Source of the DNA: Acidobacteriota bacterium
GTDB lineage: Bacteria > Acidobacteriota > Terriglobia > Acidiferrales > UBA7541
Assembly: GCA_016201285.1 (NCBI GenBank)
Contig: JACQDE010000067.1
Span: 1 to 64,000, forward strand
Length of the DNA: 64,000 nucleotides
Direction: 5' to 3'
Shown here in pieces: positions 8,325 through 17,645 of this stretch. The notes below the pieces were generated by a model. It did not search any database and was not told where the DNA came from. It saw only the letters and a list, made by a program, of their open reading frames with translations. Each line of letters begins with the position of its first letter. Position 1 is the stretch's first letter. Made by a program: the position numbers and the translations under genes.

Positions 8325-9524
8325 ATGAAACCTGAGATTCTCAAACCCACGTTCTGGAAAACCGTGTTTCTGGTGGTGGTCGTGCTTGGCCTGTACGCCG
8401 CCATCGTGCGGTTCGTGCAGGGGCTGGGCGCTTCCACCAATCTCAGTGACGAATTTCCCTGGGGATTGTGGATTGGCTTCGACGTCCTTTGCGGCGTGAT
8501 GCTCGCCGCCGGTGGCTTCACGCTCACGGCCTGCGTCTATCTCTTTAACCTCGAGCGCTTCCGCCCGATCGTGCGGCCCACCGTTCTGACGGCATTTCTC
8601 GGTTACGCTCTGGTGGTCGTCGCACTGCTCTTCGATCTCGGGCGCAGCTACCGCATCTGGCACCCGCTGGTGATGTGGAACCCGCGCTCTGTGATGTTCG
8701 AGGTGGCTTGGTGCGTAATGCTTTACACCACGGTGCTCTCGCTGGAATTCGCGCCGGTAGTCTTCGAGCGCCTGCGCATGGAGCGTCCGCGTAAAATCCT
8801 CCGTGGGATTTCCATCCCGCTGGTTCTCGCTGGCGTGATGCTCTCGACCCTGCACCAGTCTTCGCTCGGCAGCCTCTATCTGATCGTGCCGCACAAGCTG
8901 CATCCTTTCTGGTACACGCCGCTGCTGCCGGTCTTTTTCTTCCTCTCCGCCATTGCCATTGGCCTGGCCATGACCATCTTCGAGTCTTCTTTGACCGCAA
9001 AGCATCTCCGCAAGCATCTCGAGCTGCCTCTGTTGCAGGAACTGGGGCGCGTTTTGCTGGTCGTGCTGCTGGTGTACTCGGTCCTCCGCGTTCAAGATCT
9101 TTATCACCGCGGGGCGCTGAAGCTCGTCCTGCAACCGGGCTACGAAACGCAACTCTTTCTTCTTGAAGTACTGATGGGACTGGTGGCTCCCATTGTCCTG
9201 CTGCTGTTCCCCCGAGTGCGGCGAAGCGCCAACGGGCTTTATCTATCGGCCGTGCTGGCCATCCTCGGTTTCATCACGAATCGCCTCAACGTCAGCATCA
9301 CCGGCATGGAAGCTTCCGCGGGCGTGCACTACCTGCCGAAATGGACCGAACTGGCCATCACCGCCAGCATCATTGCGGTTGGCTTTGCCATCTTTGGCCT
9401 GGCGGCCAAACATCTGCCCATTTTTCCGGATCAGTCATGGCACGCGCCATCTCCGCGCGCGACGATTAGGGAGCTTGAGTCGCCTGAGAAAGAATCGGAA
9501 GCCGTCACTGCTGAAAGGACGTAA
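8325..9524 (+). CDS. HybB/NrfD-family integral membrane quinone-interacting subunit
   Basis: A 399-residue polytopic membrane protein with roughly nine to ten hydrophobic helices, starting MKPEILKPTFWKTVFLV. The order of helices and blocks such as FPWGLWIGFDVLCGVMLAAG, LFDLGRSYRIWHPL and TLHQSSLGSLYL match HybB of the NrfD/PsrC superfamily, which exchanges electrons with quinones. It pairs with the preceding iron-sulfur protein. No molybdopterin, hydrogenase or multihaem catalytic subunit is encoded in the window, so the complex partner is unknown. Its stop overlaps the ATG of the histidine kinase by one base. The hydrophilic C terminus is rich in Glu and Ser. Confidence 0.85.
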   Translation: MKPEILKPTFWKTVFLVVVVLGLYAAIVRFVQGLGASTNLSDEFPWGLWIGFDVLCGVMLAAGGFTLTACVYLFNLERFRPIVRPTVLTAFLGYALVVVALLFDLGRSYRIWHPLVMWNPRSVMFEVAWCVMLYTTVLSLEFAPVVFERLRMERPRKILRGISIPLVLAGVMLSTLHQSSLGSLYLIVPHKLHPFWYTPLLPVFFFLSAIAIGLAMTIFESSLTAKHLRKHLELPLLQELGRVLLVVLLVYSVLRVQDLYHRGALKLVLQPGYETQLFLLEVLMGLVAPIVLLLFPRVRRSANGLYLSAVLAILGFITNRLNVSITGMEASAGVHYLPKWTELAITASIIAVGFAIFGLAAKHLPIFPDQSWHAPSPRATIRELESPEKESEAVTAERT

Positions 9525-11248
9525 TGCCCGAAACAGTCCAACCGAAGCCCGCCACTCGCGTCGTGCCGGCCGCCCGGAACCGGAGCGGCCGGCCCAGCCC
9601 GTGGACGCGCAGCCTGAGCGTGAAGCTCACCGCGCTTCTCGTGCTGGGCATGGTGGTCTGCTTCGGCCTGCTGGGTTATCTGAATATTCGCTTGCACCGC
9701 AAGCATCTCGAACAGTCCGTGCTCATCAGCGCGGAACGCATCAGCGACGTCATCAAACGCAGCACGTCCTACTCGATGATGCGGAACGACCGCGAAGGGC
9801 TCTACCAAACCATCCAGACCACCGCGGCGCAACCAGGCATTGTGCGCATCCGCATTATCAATAAGGAAGGCCGAATCCGTTTTTCCACGGATGCGGGCGA
9901 AGTGAACTCGCTGGTGGACACCAAGGCCGAAGCCTGCTTCGGCTGTCACGCTCAGGCGCAACCGCTGGCACACCTCGATCGTCCCGACCGCTTCCGCATC
10001 TACCGGGCTGCGAACGGCGAACGCGTGCTTGGTATCATCAATGCGATTGAAAACCTGCCGTCCTGCTCGACGGCGGATTGCCATGCGCACCCAGCCGAGC
10101 AGAAGATACTCGGAGTGCTGGATACAAACCTGTCCCTCGCCACAACGGACAAGGACCTGGCTGAAAGCACCCTGCAAATGTCCGTGTACACGATCCTGGC
10201 GGTGGCAACTATTTCCCTATTGAGCGGAGTATTTGTCTGGCGCGTGGTGCACAACCCGCTGACGGTGCTGAAGGCTGGCACGGAGCGGCTGACGCAGGGC
10301 GAACTGGGCTATCAAATTGCCGAAGGCGGGCAGGACGAAATCGGCGAGTTAGCGGCGTCGTTCAACGCCATGAGCCAGCAACTTGGCGAAGCGCGCGAAG
10401 AGATTACCGCGTGGACGGACACGCTTGAAAGGCGCGTCGATCAAAAGACTCGCGAGCTCCAGCGCGCGCAGGAACAGATGCTGCAAGTGGAGAAGATGGC
10501 TTCCATCGGGAAACTCGCGGCCGTCGTGGCGCATGAAATCAATAACCCCTTGGCCGGCATTCTGACCTACACAAAACTCTTGCGGAAATGGGTGGAACGT
10601 GGCGACTGGGATGAGGCGCGGCGGGCAGAAGTCAGCAGCTCGCTCGACTTGGTGGAAAGCGAAAGCCGCCGCTGCGGCGAAATTGTCAAGAATCTGCTCG
10701 TGTTCTCGCGCGCGGCGCCCATGAACCTAGAGTGGACCGACCTGAACGCAGTGGTGGACCGCTGCGTGCGCCTGGTTCGTCACCAGTTCGCACTTGCCAA
10801 CATCGAACTACAGCTACAGCTCGCGGACGACTTGCCGGTAGTGCACTGCGATGCCGCGCAGATGGAGCAGGTGCTGCTCGCGCTGGTGATGAACGCCATC
10901 GACGCCATGCCGCGCGGCGGGCGTCTGCGCCTGACTAGCCGCCTGGCGCCGGACGGTGAGCAGGCCGAACTCGAAGTGCAGGATGACGGTGTGGGCATCC
11001 CTCCCGACCTGCTCCCAAACCTGTTTGAGCCTTTCTTCACCACCAAAGAACGCGGCCATGGCGTGGGACTCGGCCTGGCCATCAGCCGCGGCATCATCGA
11101 GCGGCATGGTGGAAAGATTACGGTGGCGTCGGAGCCGGGCCACGGTACGACCTTCACCATGCAGTTGCCATTGGAAAGCCGCCCGCCAGGCGCTCGGAAA
11201 ACCGAGAAAACCGAACCGCAAGCCGCTACCACAGGGAAAACGAGGTAG
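9524..11248 (+). CDS. Sensor histidine kinase with periplasmic haem c-type motifs
   Basis: A 574-residue transmembrane kinase. After a membrane helix (about 33-52), the extracytoplasmic sensor region carries CFGCH (138-142), a standard haem c motif, and CSTADCH (181-187), a CX4CH variant. A second helix (about 219-240) leads to a HAMP domain, a coiled segment, the HisKA box VVAHEINNPLAG with phospho-accepting His337, and an ATPase domain with NAID, DDGVGIPP and GVGLGLAISRGI. The likely signal is periplasmic redox state or a haem ligand. Its partner regulator starts six bases downstream. Haem attachment is predicted from motifs only. Confidence 0.88.
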   Translation: MPETVQPKPATRVVPAARNRSGRPSPWTRSLSVKLTALLVLGMVVCFGLLGYLNIRLHRKHLEQSVLISAERISDVIKRSTSYSMMRNDREGLYQTIQTTAAQPGIVRIRIINKEGRIRFSTDAGEVNSLVDTKAEACFGCHAQAQPLAHLDRPDRFRIYRAANGERVLGIINAIENLPSCSTADCHAHPAEQKILGVLDTNLSLATTDKDLAESTLQMSVYTILAVATISLLSGVFVWRVVHNPLTVLKAGTERLTQGELGYQIAEGGQDEIGELAASFNAMSQQLGEAREEITAWTDTLERRVDQKTRELQRAQEQMLQVEKMASIGKLAAVVAHEINNPLAGILTYTKLLRKWVERGDWDEARRAEVSSSLDLVESESRRCGEIVKNLLVFSRAAPMNLEWTDLNAVVDRCVRLVRHQFALANIELQLQLADDLPVVHCDAAQMEQVLLALVMNAIDAMPRGGRLRLTSRLAPDGEQAELEVQDDGVGIPPDLLPNLFEPFFTTKERGHGVGLGLAISRGIIERHGGKITVASEPGHGTTFTMQLPLESRPPGARKTEKTEPQAATTGKTR

Positions 11249-11254
11249 GCCAAC

Positions 11255-12636
<1,382 letters not shown>

Positions 12637-12640
<4 letters not shown>

Positions 12641-13197
12641 ACGGGATCGAGCTGCTGCCGGTGGGCGAAATCAGCGTCGCAGTTCTCGATGAACTGCGCG
12701 CGGGGCTTGTCTCCGTCTTCCGCGTGCGCTGCGAAATTCTGGACGAGCGGCTCGACCCCTCCTTTGCCTTCCATGCCGAGCGCAAGCAATATCACTCGAG
12801 TCAGATCCTCGCGCGGATGCGCAACGCCCTTCGGGGGGGCACGCAACGGCTCGGCGTTGCCGGCGTGGATCTTTACATCCCCATTCTGACATTTGTCTTT
12901 GGCGAAGCGGAGGTCGGCGGGGCCAGTGCAGTGGTATCCTTCCACCGGCTCCGGCAGGAATTCTACGGGCTGCCGGCCGCTCCGGAAATCGAGCGCCAGC
13001 GGCTGTTAAAGGAAGCGGCGCACGAAGTGGGCCACACCCTCGAGTTGACCCACTGCGACGACTACCGCTGCGCGATGGCGCCCTCGCATTCTGTGGAGTG
13101 GATTGACCTGAAGGATGCGGCGTTTTGCCACGATTGCCGCGAGACGGTTTTTCAGGCCTGGAATGGCAACACGGCGCGGGCGGGGAGGCCCAGATGA
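12637..13197 (+). CDS. amzA: Archaemetzincin-like zinc metallopeptidase
   Basis: A 186-residue protein with the archaemetzincin signature: HEVGHTLELTHC, then CX4C and the Met of the Met-turn (YRCAM), then CHDC about 17 residues on. The three histidines and the general-base Glu are present. The Gly usual at position eight of the zinc motif is Glu here (HTLE), which is atypical for metzincins. Start ATG overlaps the upstream stop (ATGA). Such peptidases are cytoplasmic aminopeptidase-like enzymes of poorly known role in bacteria. Its place between a two-component system and 2-oxoacid oxidoreductase genes is unusual and suggests a maturation or turnover function in this operon, which is speculative. 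Confidence 0.83.
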
Positions 13198-14366
13198 TGA
13201 GCACGACCCAGACAGGAATACAGCACGAGCGCACGGCGCGCCGCCAGCTCGTCTCCGGCAACCGGCTGGTGGCGCTGGGCGCGGTTGCTGCAGGCTGCCG
13301 CTTTTTCAGCGGCTATCCCATCACGCCGTCCAGCGAGATCTACCAGGCGATGATGGAAGAACTTCCCCGGCCCGAAAATGCCGGTCTGGCGCTGGCCGCG
13401 CCGGATGAAATCTCCGCGCTGACCTATTGCGTCGGCGCTTCGATGGCCGGGTACAAGGCCATGACGGCAACCTCCGGCCCGGGCTGGTGCCTGATGATCG
13501 AGACGCTCCAGTATGGGCTGATGACGGAAACGCCCGTGGTCGTCGCAGTGGTGCAGCGGCTGGGACCCTCGACCGGCGGCGCGACGCAGGGAGCGCAGGG
13601 CGACGTACTGCTCACGCAGTTCTGCACTTCCGGTGGTTACACGATCCCGGTCTTTGCGCCCTCGAATGCCCGCGAGTGCTACGAGTTGACCCAGGCGGCT
13701 TTCTGGTGGTCGGAGCGGCTGCGCACGCCCGTTGTGCTGCTCTCGGACAAGGAAGTTGGCATGACGCTGGAGAGCATTGACGTGGCCTCTTTCGAGCGCC
13801 GGCCTGTGCCGGAACGCGCGGCCTTCAGTGGTATCGGGCGCTATGTGCCCTACGCCTGCGAACAGTTGGAGGAGCCACCGCCGTTCGCGCCAGTGGGAGG
13901 AGCAGCAAAAGTAGTCGCAACCGGCTCGGCCCACGATCGCGACGGGAAGCTGCGAAAGAATTCTCCGGAAGTTATTGAGTTGCTGGTGCACCTGCAGGCG
14001 AAAATCGCGGCGCACGCGGGAGACATGGCGATTTTCGAGATGGACCTGCAGGAGAAGGCCGAGACGCTCGTGATGAGCTACGGCACCACGGCGCGCGCCG
14101 CCCGCGAGGCCGTCAACCACCTGCGCGCCGCAGGGCGCAAAGTATCGTTCCTGAAGCTGATGACGCTCTTCCCGATAGCCGCAGAGGCCATCGAGCAGGC
14201 CGCGGAGGGTTGCCGGCGCGTGGTCGTGGCCGAAGAAAACCTGACAGGCCTGTATGCGTCGGCTGTGCAGACACTTTTGCGCGACCGCGAGATGCTGCGC
14301 GTGAACGGCATCGGGAATCAGATTTCCCCCCTACAAATCATCGAGGCCATGGAGCGCGCACGATGA
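13194..14366 (+). CDS. korA: 2-oxoacid:ferredoxin oxidoreductase alpha subunit, second set
   Basis: A 390-residue alpha subunit starting MMSTTQTGIQHERTARRQL. GGGGAGG precedes the ATG, which overlaps the archaemetzincin stop. Motifs include FFSGYPITPSSEIYQAM, ATSGPGWCLMIE, QRLGPSTGGATQGAQGDVLL, and the C-terminal FLKLMTLFPIAAEAI. It resembles KorA of 2-oxoglutarate:ferredoxin oxidoreductase, although the exact 2-oxoacid is not determined. It is clearly diverged from the alpha subunit at 2545. The partner fused beta-gamma subunit starts in its stop codon. No dedicated small ferredoxin lies beside it, so electrons may pass to the HybA-like protein of the operon or to a free ferredoxin. Confidence 0.87.
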   Translation: MMSTTQTGIQHERTARRQLVSGNRLVALGAVAAGCRFFSGYPITPSSEIYQAMMEELPRPENAGLALAAPDEISALTYCVGASMAGYKAMTATSGPGWCLMIETLQYGLMTETPVVVAVVQRLGPSTGGATQGAQGDVLLTQFCTSGGYTIPVFAPSNARECYELTQAAFWWSERLRTPVVLLSDKEVGMTLESIDVASFERRPVPERAAFSGIGRYVPYACEQLEEPPPFAPVGGAAKVVATGSAHDRDGKLRKNSPEVIELLVHLQAKIAAHAGDMAIFEMDLQEKAETLVMSYGTTARAAREAVNHLRAAGRKVSFLKLMTLFPIAAEAIEQAAEGCRRVVVAEENLTGLYASAVQTLLRDREMLRVNGIGNQISPLQIIEAMERAR

Positions 14367-15685
14367 TGGACCCTTACCTGGTAAAGGACGCGCCACTTCC
14401 CTACTGCAAGGGCTGCGGGCATGGCTTGGTGCTGCGGGCTTTTGGCGAAGCGCTTGAAAAGCTGCAGCTTCCGCCGGCAGAAGTGGCCGTGGTTACGGAC
14501 ATCGGTTGCGTCGGTCTGGCGGACGCTCTCTTTGCCACGCCACACACCGTGCACACCACCCATGGACGTTCGACGGCTTTTGCAACCGGACTCGCGCTGG
14601 CTGATTCCGTCCTCGGCGCTGCCAGACTCAAACCCGTCGTGATGATCGGCGACGGCGGAGCGATGATCGGCATCAACCACCTGGTGAATGCCGCTTTGCT
14701 GAACGCCGACGTGACGGTGCTGGTGCACAACAATTTCATGTTCGGCATGACCGGCGGGCAAAACTCGGCGTTTTCGCCGCTCGAGTTCGTCACCGCCACG
14801 ACGCCGGCAGGCAACGCAGTGCCGCCGCTCGACCTCGCACAGGTGCTTGTGGCCAGCCGCGCGTCGTTTGTGGCCCGCAAGATTACCAGCGACCACGACC
14901 TGACGGACGTCATCGCCCGGGCCATTGCTCACCCCGGCTTCGCCATGGTCGAGATCCTCGAACTTTGCACTGGCTTCGCGACCAAATGGAATCCCCTCAC
15001 CGGCGCACAACTGAAGCAGGTGGCCGAGAAAGCCGGCTACGCGCTGGGCGTGCTGCGGGAGGAGCGCCGGCCGACCTTTGGCGATGGATACAAGGAGCGA
15101 GGCAAGGAAGCAAGGAGGGAAGGAAACAAGGAGAACGGCGCCGGACCGCGTTTTGCGGCGGGAACGGAAGTTGCACAGCGGTTGGTTATGGCGGGCACAG
15201 CCGGTGAACGCGTGCAGACCGCCGCGATGTTGTTGGGACAAGCCGCCATGCTTTGCGGCCTTCATGTGACTCAGAAAAACGATTACCCCGTTACGCAGGG
15301 CACCGGCTTCTCCATCTCCGAAGTCATACTGAGTCCGGAGGAGATTCTCTTCACCGGCATCGAGGAGCCGGACGCAGTGCTGGTGGTCTCCGCGGATGGG
15401 GCGAGGGAATTGGAGCGTACCGGCATGCTGGCGCGCGTGGCAGAGGAGACTCTGGTGCTCGCGGACACGGACATCCACCTGCCGGAATTACGATGCACGA
15501 TCCAGCGGTTCGCGTTCCGCAGTGCTACCGGGCCCAAGACCGCCGCGCTGGCCGCCGTCGCGCAGTGGCTCGACATGACCGGTGCGCTGCCCATGGATGC
15601 GCTGTGGACAGCGATCGAGGAACGCTTCCCCAAAGAAATGGAAAGCACGAGGGCAAGCCTGGGAAAAATCCTGCAAACGACTTAG
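14363..15685 (+). CDS. korB: 2-oxoacid:ferredoxin oxidoreductase, fused beta-gamma subunit, second set
   Basis: A 440-residue protein beginning MMDPYLVKDAPLPYCKGCG; the ATG at 14363 overlaps the korA stop. Residues 1-230 form the thiamine-diphosphate beta subunit with CKGCGHGLVL, GDGGAMIGINHLVNAA and FMFGMTGGQNS. A charged linker (residues about 240-260) encoded by a purine-rich tract joins it to a gamma-like domain (about 270-435). In that domain the usual GGQG motif is replaced by GTAGERVQTAA, so the gamma half is diverged compared with the copy at 3625. It ends the seven-gene operon. Beta-gamma fusion is shared by both sets, but sequence similarity between them is moderate. Confidence 0.86.
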   Translation: MMDPYLVKDAPLPYCKGCGHGLVLRAFGEALEKLQLPPAEVAVVTDIGCVGLADALFATPHTVHTTHGRSTAFATGLALADSVLGAARLKPVVMIGDGGAMIGINHLVNAALLNADVTVLVHNNFMFGMTGGQNSAFSPLEFVTATTPAGNAVPPLDLAQVLVASRASFVARKITSDHDLTDVIARAIAHPGFAMVEILELCTGFATKWNPLTGAQLKQVAEKAGYALGVLREERRPTFGDGYKERGKEARREGNKENGAGPRFAAGTEVAQRLVMAGTAGERVQTAAMLLGQAAMLCGLHVTQKNDYPVTQGTGFSISEVILSPEEILFTGIEEPDAVLVVSADGARELERTGMLARVAEETLVLADTDIHLPELRCTIQRFAFRSATGPKTAALAAVAQWLDMTGALPMDALWTAIEERFPKEMESTRASLGKILQTT

Positions 15686-15757
15686 CAAGCCGCAGGAAGC
15701 AGGTGCACAAAGGCTCTGCTTTACGTTCTCCTCCGGGATGATTGGGGGGGAGCCCAA

Positions 15758-16327
15758 TTACTCAAAGGAAGCCTGGGGCACTGGAGATGCTGGCTCCGGC
15801 GATGCGGCCAGCAGCGCTTTCAAATTCTCACAAGAGGGCGCAGAACGGTACACGGCACAAAAGTAACAGTCTTCCATTCCCTGACGCCTTGCCGGCTGCC
15901 CATTCGCCGGCTTTTCGGCCACCGCAACGTACGAACGAAGCGGCTCGGGACACGTGGCTTGTGTCAGGCAGCACGCGGCACGGTTGGCCCAGCACGGCTT
16001 GGAGGCGTCGGCAATTACCGCACAGCCGATGCGCCTGTTGAACCCGCACTGGCGGATCTCCCAGCATGGCAGCAGCGCGAGCAGACGGCGGATACCCGCG
16101 AAATTCAACCGCGCCTCCCGCACCAAGCGCAGGATCGTGCCGATCCAAAGAAAATCGTGCTGAGTGAAGTAGCGGGTGCCGCGCGGCGACCTCAGCGGAA
16201 TCAATAGTCCTTCCCTTTCATAGAGGCGAAGGAGGTCTACCGACACGCCGAAGTGCTTGGCGACTGCACCAATCTTGATGGTCCCATTGGAAAGCTGCCC
16301 ATCTCGTTTTTTGACCGCGATTCTCAT
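15758..16327 (-). CDS. MerR-family regulator with Cys-rich two-CW-like C-terminal domain
   Basis: A 189-residue regulator. Residues about 15-85 are a MerR helix-turn-helix (IKIGAVAKHFGVSVDLLRLY, then YFTQHDFLWIGTILRLV). The C-terminal half has ten cysteines in the order PCWEIRQCG, GC, PCWAN, ACC, TC, DCYFC and SC, resembling the two-CW domain found in sensory proteins and likely to bind metal or an iron-sulfur cluster. The ATG at 16327 is preferred because AGGAAA lies six bases upstream; an in-frame GTG at 16390 would start inside the likely operator. It is convergent with the kor operon. The inducer is unknown; redox or metal sensing is inferred from the cysteines. Confidence 0.75.
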   Translation of the reverse strand: MRIAVKKRDGQLSNGTIKIGAVAKHFGVSVDLLRLYEREGLLIPLRSPRGTRYFTQHDFLWIGTILRLVREARLNFAGIRRLLALLPCWEIRQCGFNRRIGCAVIADASKPCWANRAACCLTQATCPEPLRSYVAVAEKPANGQPARRQGMEDCYFCAVYRSAPSCENLKALLAASPEPASPVPQASFE

Positions 16328-16339
16328 GGCCCGTTTCCT

Positions 16340-16363
16340 AATCTGGACCGACCTCTCCAGATT
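16340..16363. promoter_or_regulatory. Inverted repeat upstream of the MerR gene, probable operator
   Basis: AATCTGGA and TCCAGATT form a perfect 8-base inverted repeat with an 8-base spacer, ending 12 bases before the ATG of the MerR-type regulator and just ahead of its ribosome binding site. Size and position suit autoregulation by a dimeric regulator, or an RNA hairpin in the leader. Confidence 0.55.
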
Positions 16364-16390
16364 TACACCTCTATGAGATATTGAGCGCAC

Positions 16391-16715
16391 TTTGTGGGCC
16401 AGCCAGGCGTGTCTTGTAATGGAATGATTCTACACGCGTTGTGCAAGCTGCCTTTAACGCTCCTTCATTCCCCGAGTGTCCGGTCGGGGAAATTCGCCCA
16501 GAAGCGGCGGATAATCGCTCAACGACTAAGGCGCAACTCGGGCACTTCGAGAACGTGTTGAGAGGTTGGTTGCGGGAGGTGGACAAGTCCCCAAGTTGCC
16601 TCCCAACCGCACTACTCAAGCTGTCGCCGCGATCGGCTGGCGCGCGCTAGCTCGGCACTGTGGCCGCGTCTCGTCGAAGGACCGATTCCAGAAATCGCAT
16701 GCACCTCGCGTTAGG
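16391..16715. other. Intergenic region between beta-lactamase and MerR genes
   Basis: No gene is supported here. The only structure noted is a stem at 16568-16608, GGTT-GC-GGGAGG pairing with CCTCCCAACC around a 19-base loop, which may end transcripts arriving from the beta-lactamase gene on the minus strand. It is not followed by a clear T-run. Confidence 0.4.
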
Positions 16716-17645
16716 CTAAGGCTGGGACGCCCGGTAAAGGATCCGCGTGATCGCGTCGATGAGGGCGTCGCTTTTCTTCTTGTCCTCGATGCCGCGAACG
16801 AGGACCACCAGCACAAACGGCCGCGTGGCATAGGCGATAGCCGCATCGTGGTTGATCTTGGTGATCTCGCCGGTCTTGTGGGCAACGACCGTGCCGGGCG
16901 GCAGGCCGGCGGGGATCCCGTCGTTGAACTTCTGGCGTTTGAGAATCTCAATCATTGCTTCACAGTCGCGCGGGCCGCCGGCTCGCTTCTGAGCGATTTT
17001 CTCCAAGAGAGTCAGCAGCGCCCGGGCGGTGGTCGTGTTGATCATGCCGGCACGGAACGCTTTGCCGTCTTCGAGACCGCGAAGGACTTTCATGCCATCG
17101 GCCTCTAGAAAGCGGACGCGCTGCTGGATTTTCTCAACGCCCAACTTTTCGATCAGCAGGTTCGTGGCGAGATTGCTGCTGACGGTGATCATCTTTTCGC
17201 AGAGCTGCCGCAGGGTCATCGTTTTGCCGATGAGCGCGTACACTTCGGCGTCGGAATCGTCGGCAGAATCGAGCTGGTAGGAACTGCCATCCACGATGCT
17301 CTTGAATTCGTTCTTCACCGACAGTTCGTCGTCGAGCCGAAACTTCCCTGTTCGGGCCTGGGCAAACAGCTCGATCATGACCGGGATTTTCATCGTGCTC
17401 GCGGCGTGCATGGAGAGTTCGGACTGAAGTAATAGCCCCATCTTGCCGTCCAGTGTGCGGAAGGCGATGCCGACTTCAGCGCCGCTCTCAGCAACGAGCC
17501 GCTCGATTTCCTGCCGCGCAAGATCGGCGCGGTCGTCCTGCGTGGCGTCGGTGACCGAGGAAGACAAAAGATTCACCACAGAGGCACAGAACACACTGAG
17601 CAGCACAGAGAAGACGGAAATCCGTAAGCGATTCCTTGTCATCAT
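16716..17645 (-). CDS. Class A beta-lactamase-related serine hydrolase
   Basis: A 309-residue secreted enzyme with an N-terminal hydrophobic signal (about 8-30). Class A landmarks are the active-site STMK (Ser83, Lys86), SSN at 156-158 where classical enzymes have SDN, Glu192 in LEDGKAF as the likely omega-loop Glu, and HKTG at 256-259. It would act in the periplasm on beta-lactams or on related peptides; the SDN to SSN change and the low overall similarity to known resistance enzymes leave the substrate open. The start ATG overlaps the stop of gamma-glutamyltranspeptidase (ATGA), so both are cotranscribed. Confidence 0.82.
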   Translation of the reverse strand: MMTRNRLRISVFSVLLSVFCASVVNLLSSSVTDATQDDRADLARQEIERLVAESGAEVGIAFRTLDGKMGLLLQSELSMHAASTMKIPVMIELFAQARTGKFRLDDELSVKNEFKSIVDGSSYQLDSADDSDAEVYALIGKTMTLRQLCEKMITVSSNLATNLLIEKLGVEKIQQRVRFLEADGMKVLRGLEDGKAFRAGMINTTTARALLTLLEKIAQKRAGGPRDCEAMIEILKRQKFNDGIPAGLPPGTVVAHKTGEITKINHDAAIAYATRPFVLVVLVRGIEDKKKSDALIDAITRILYRASQP

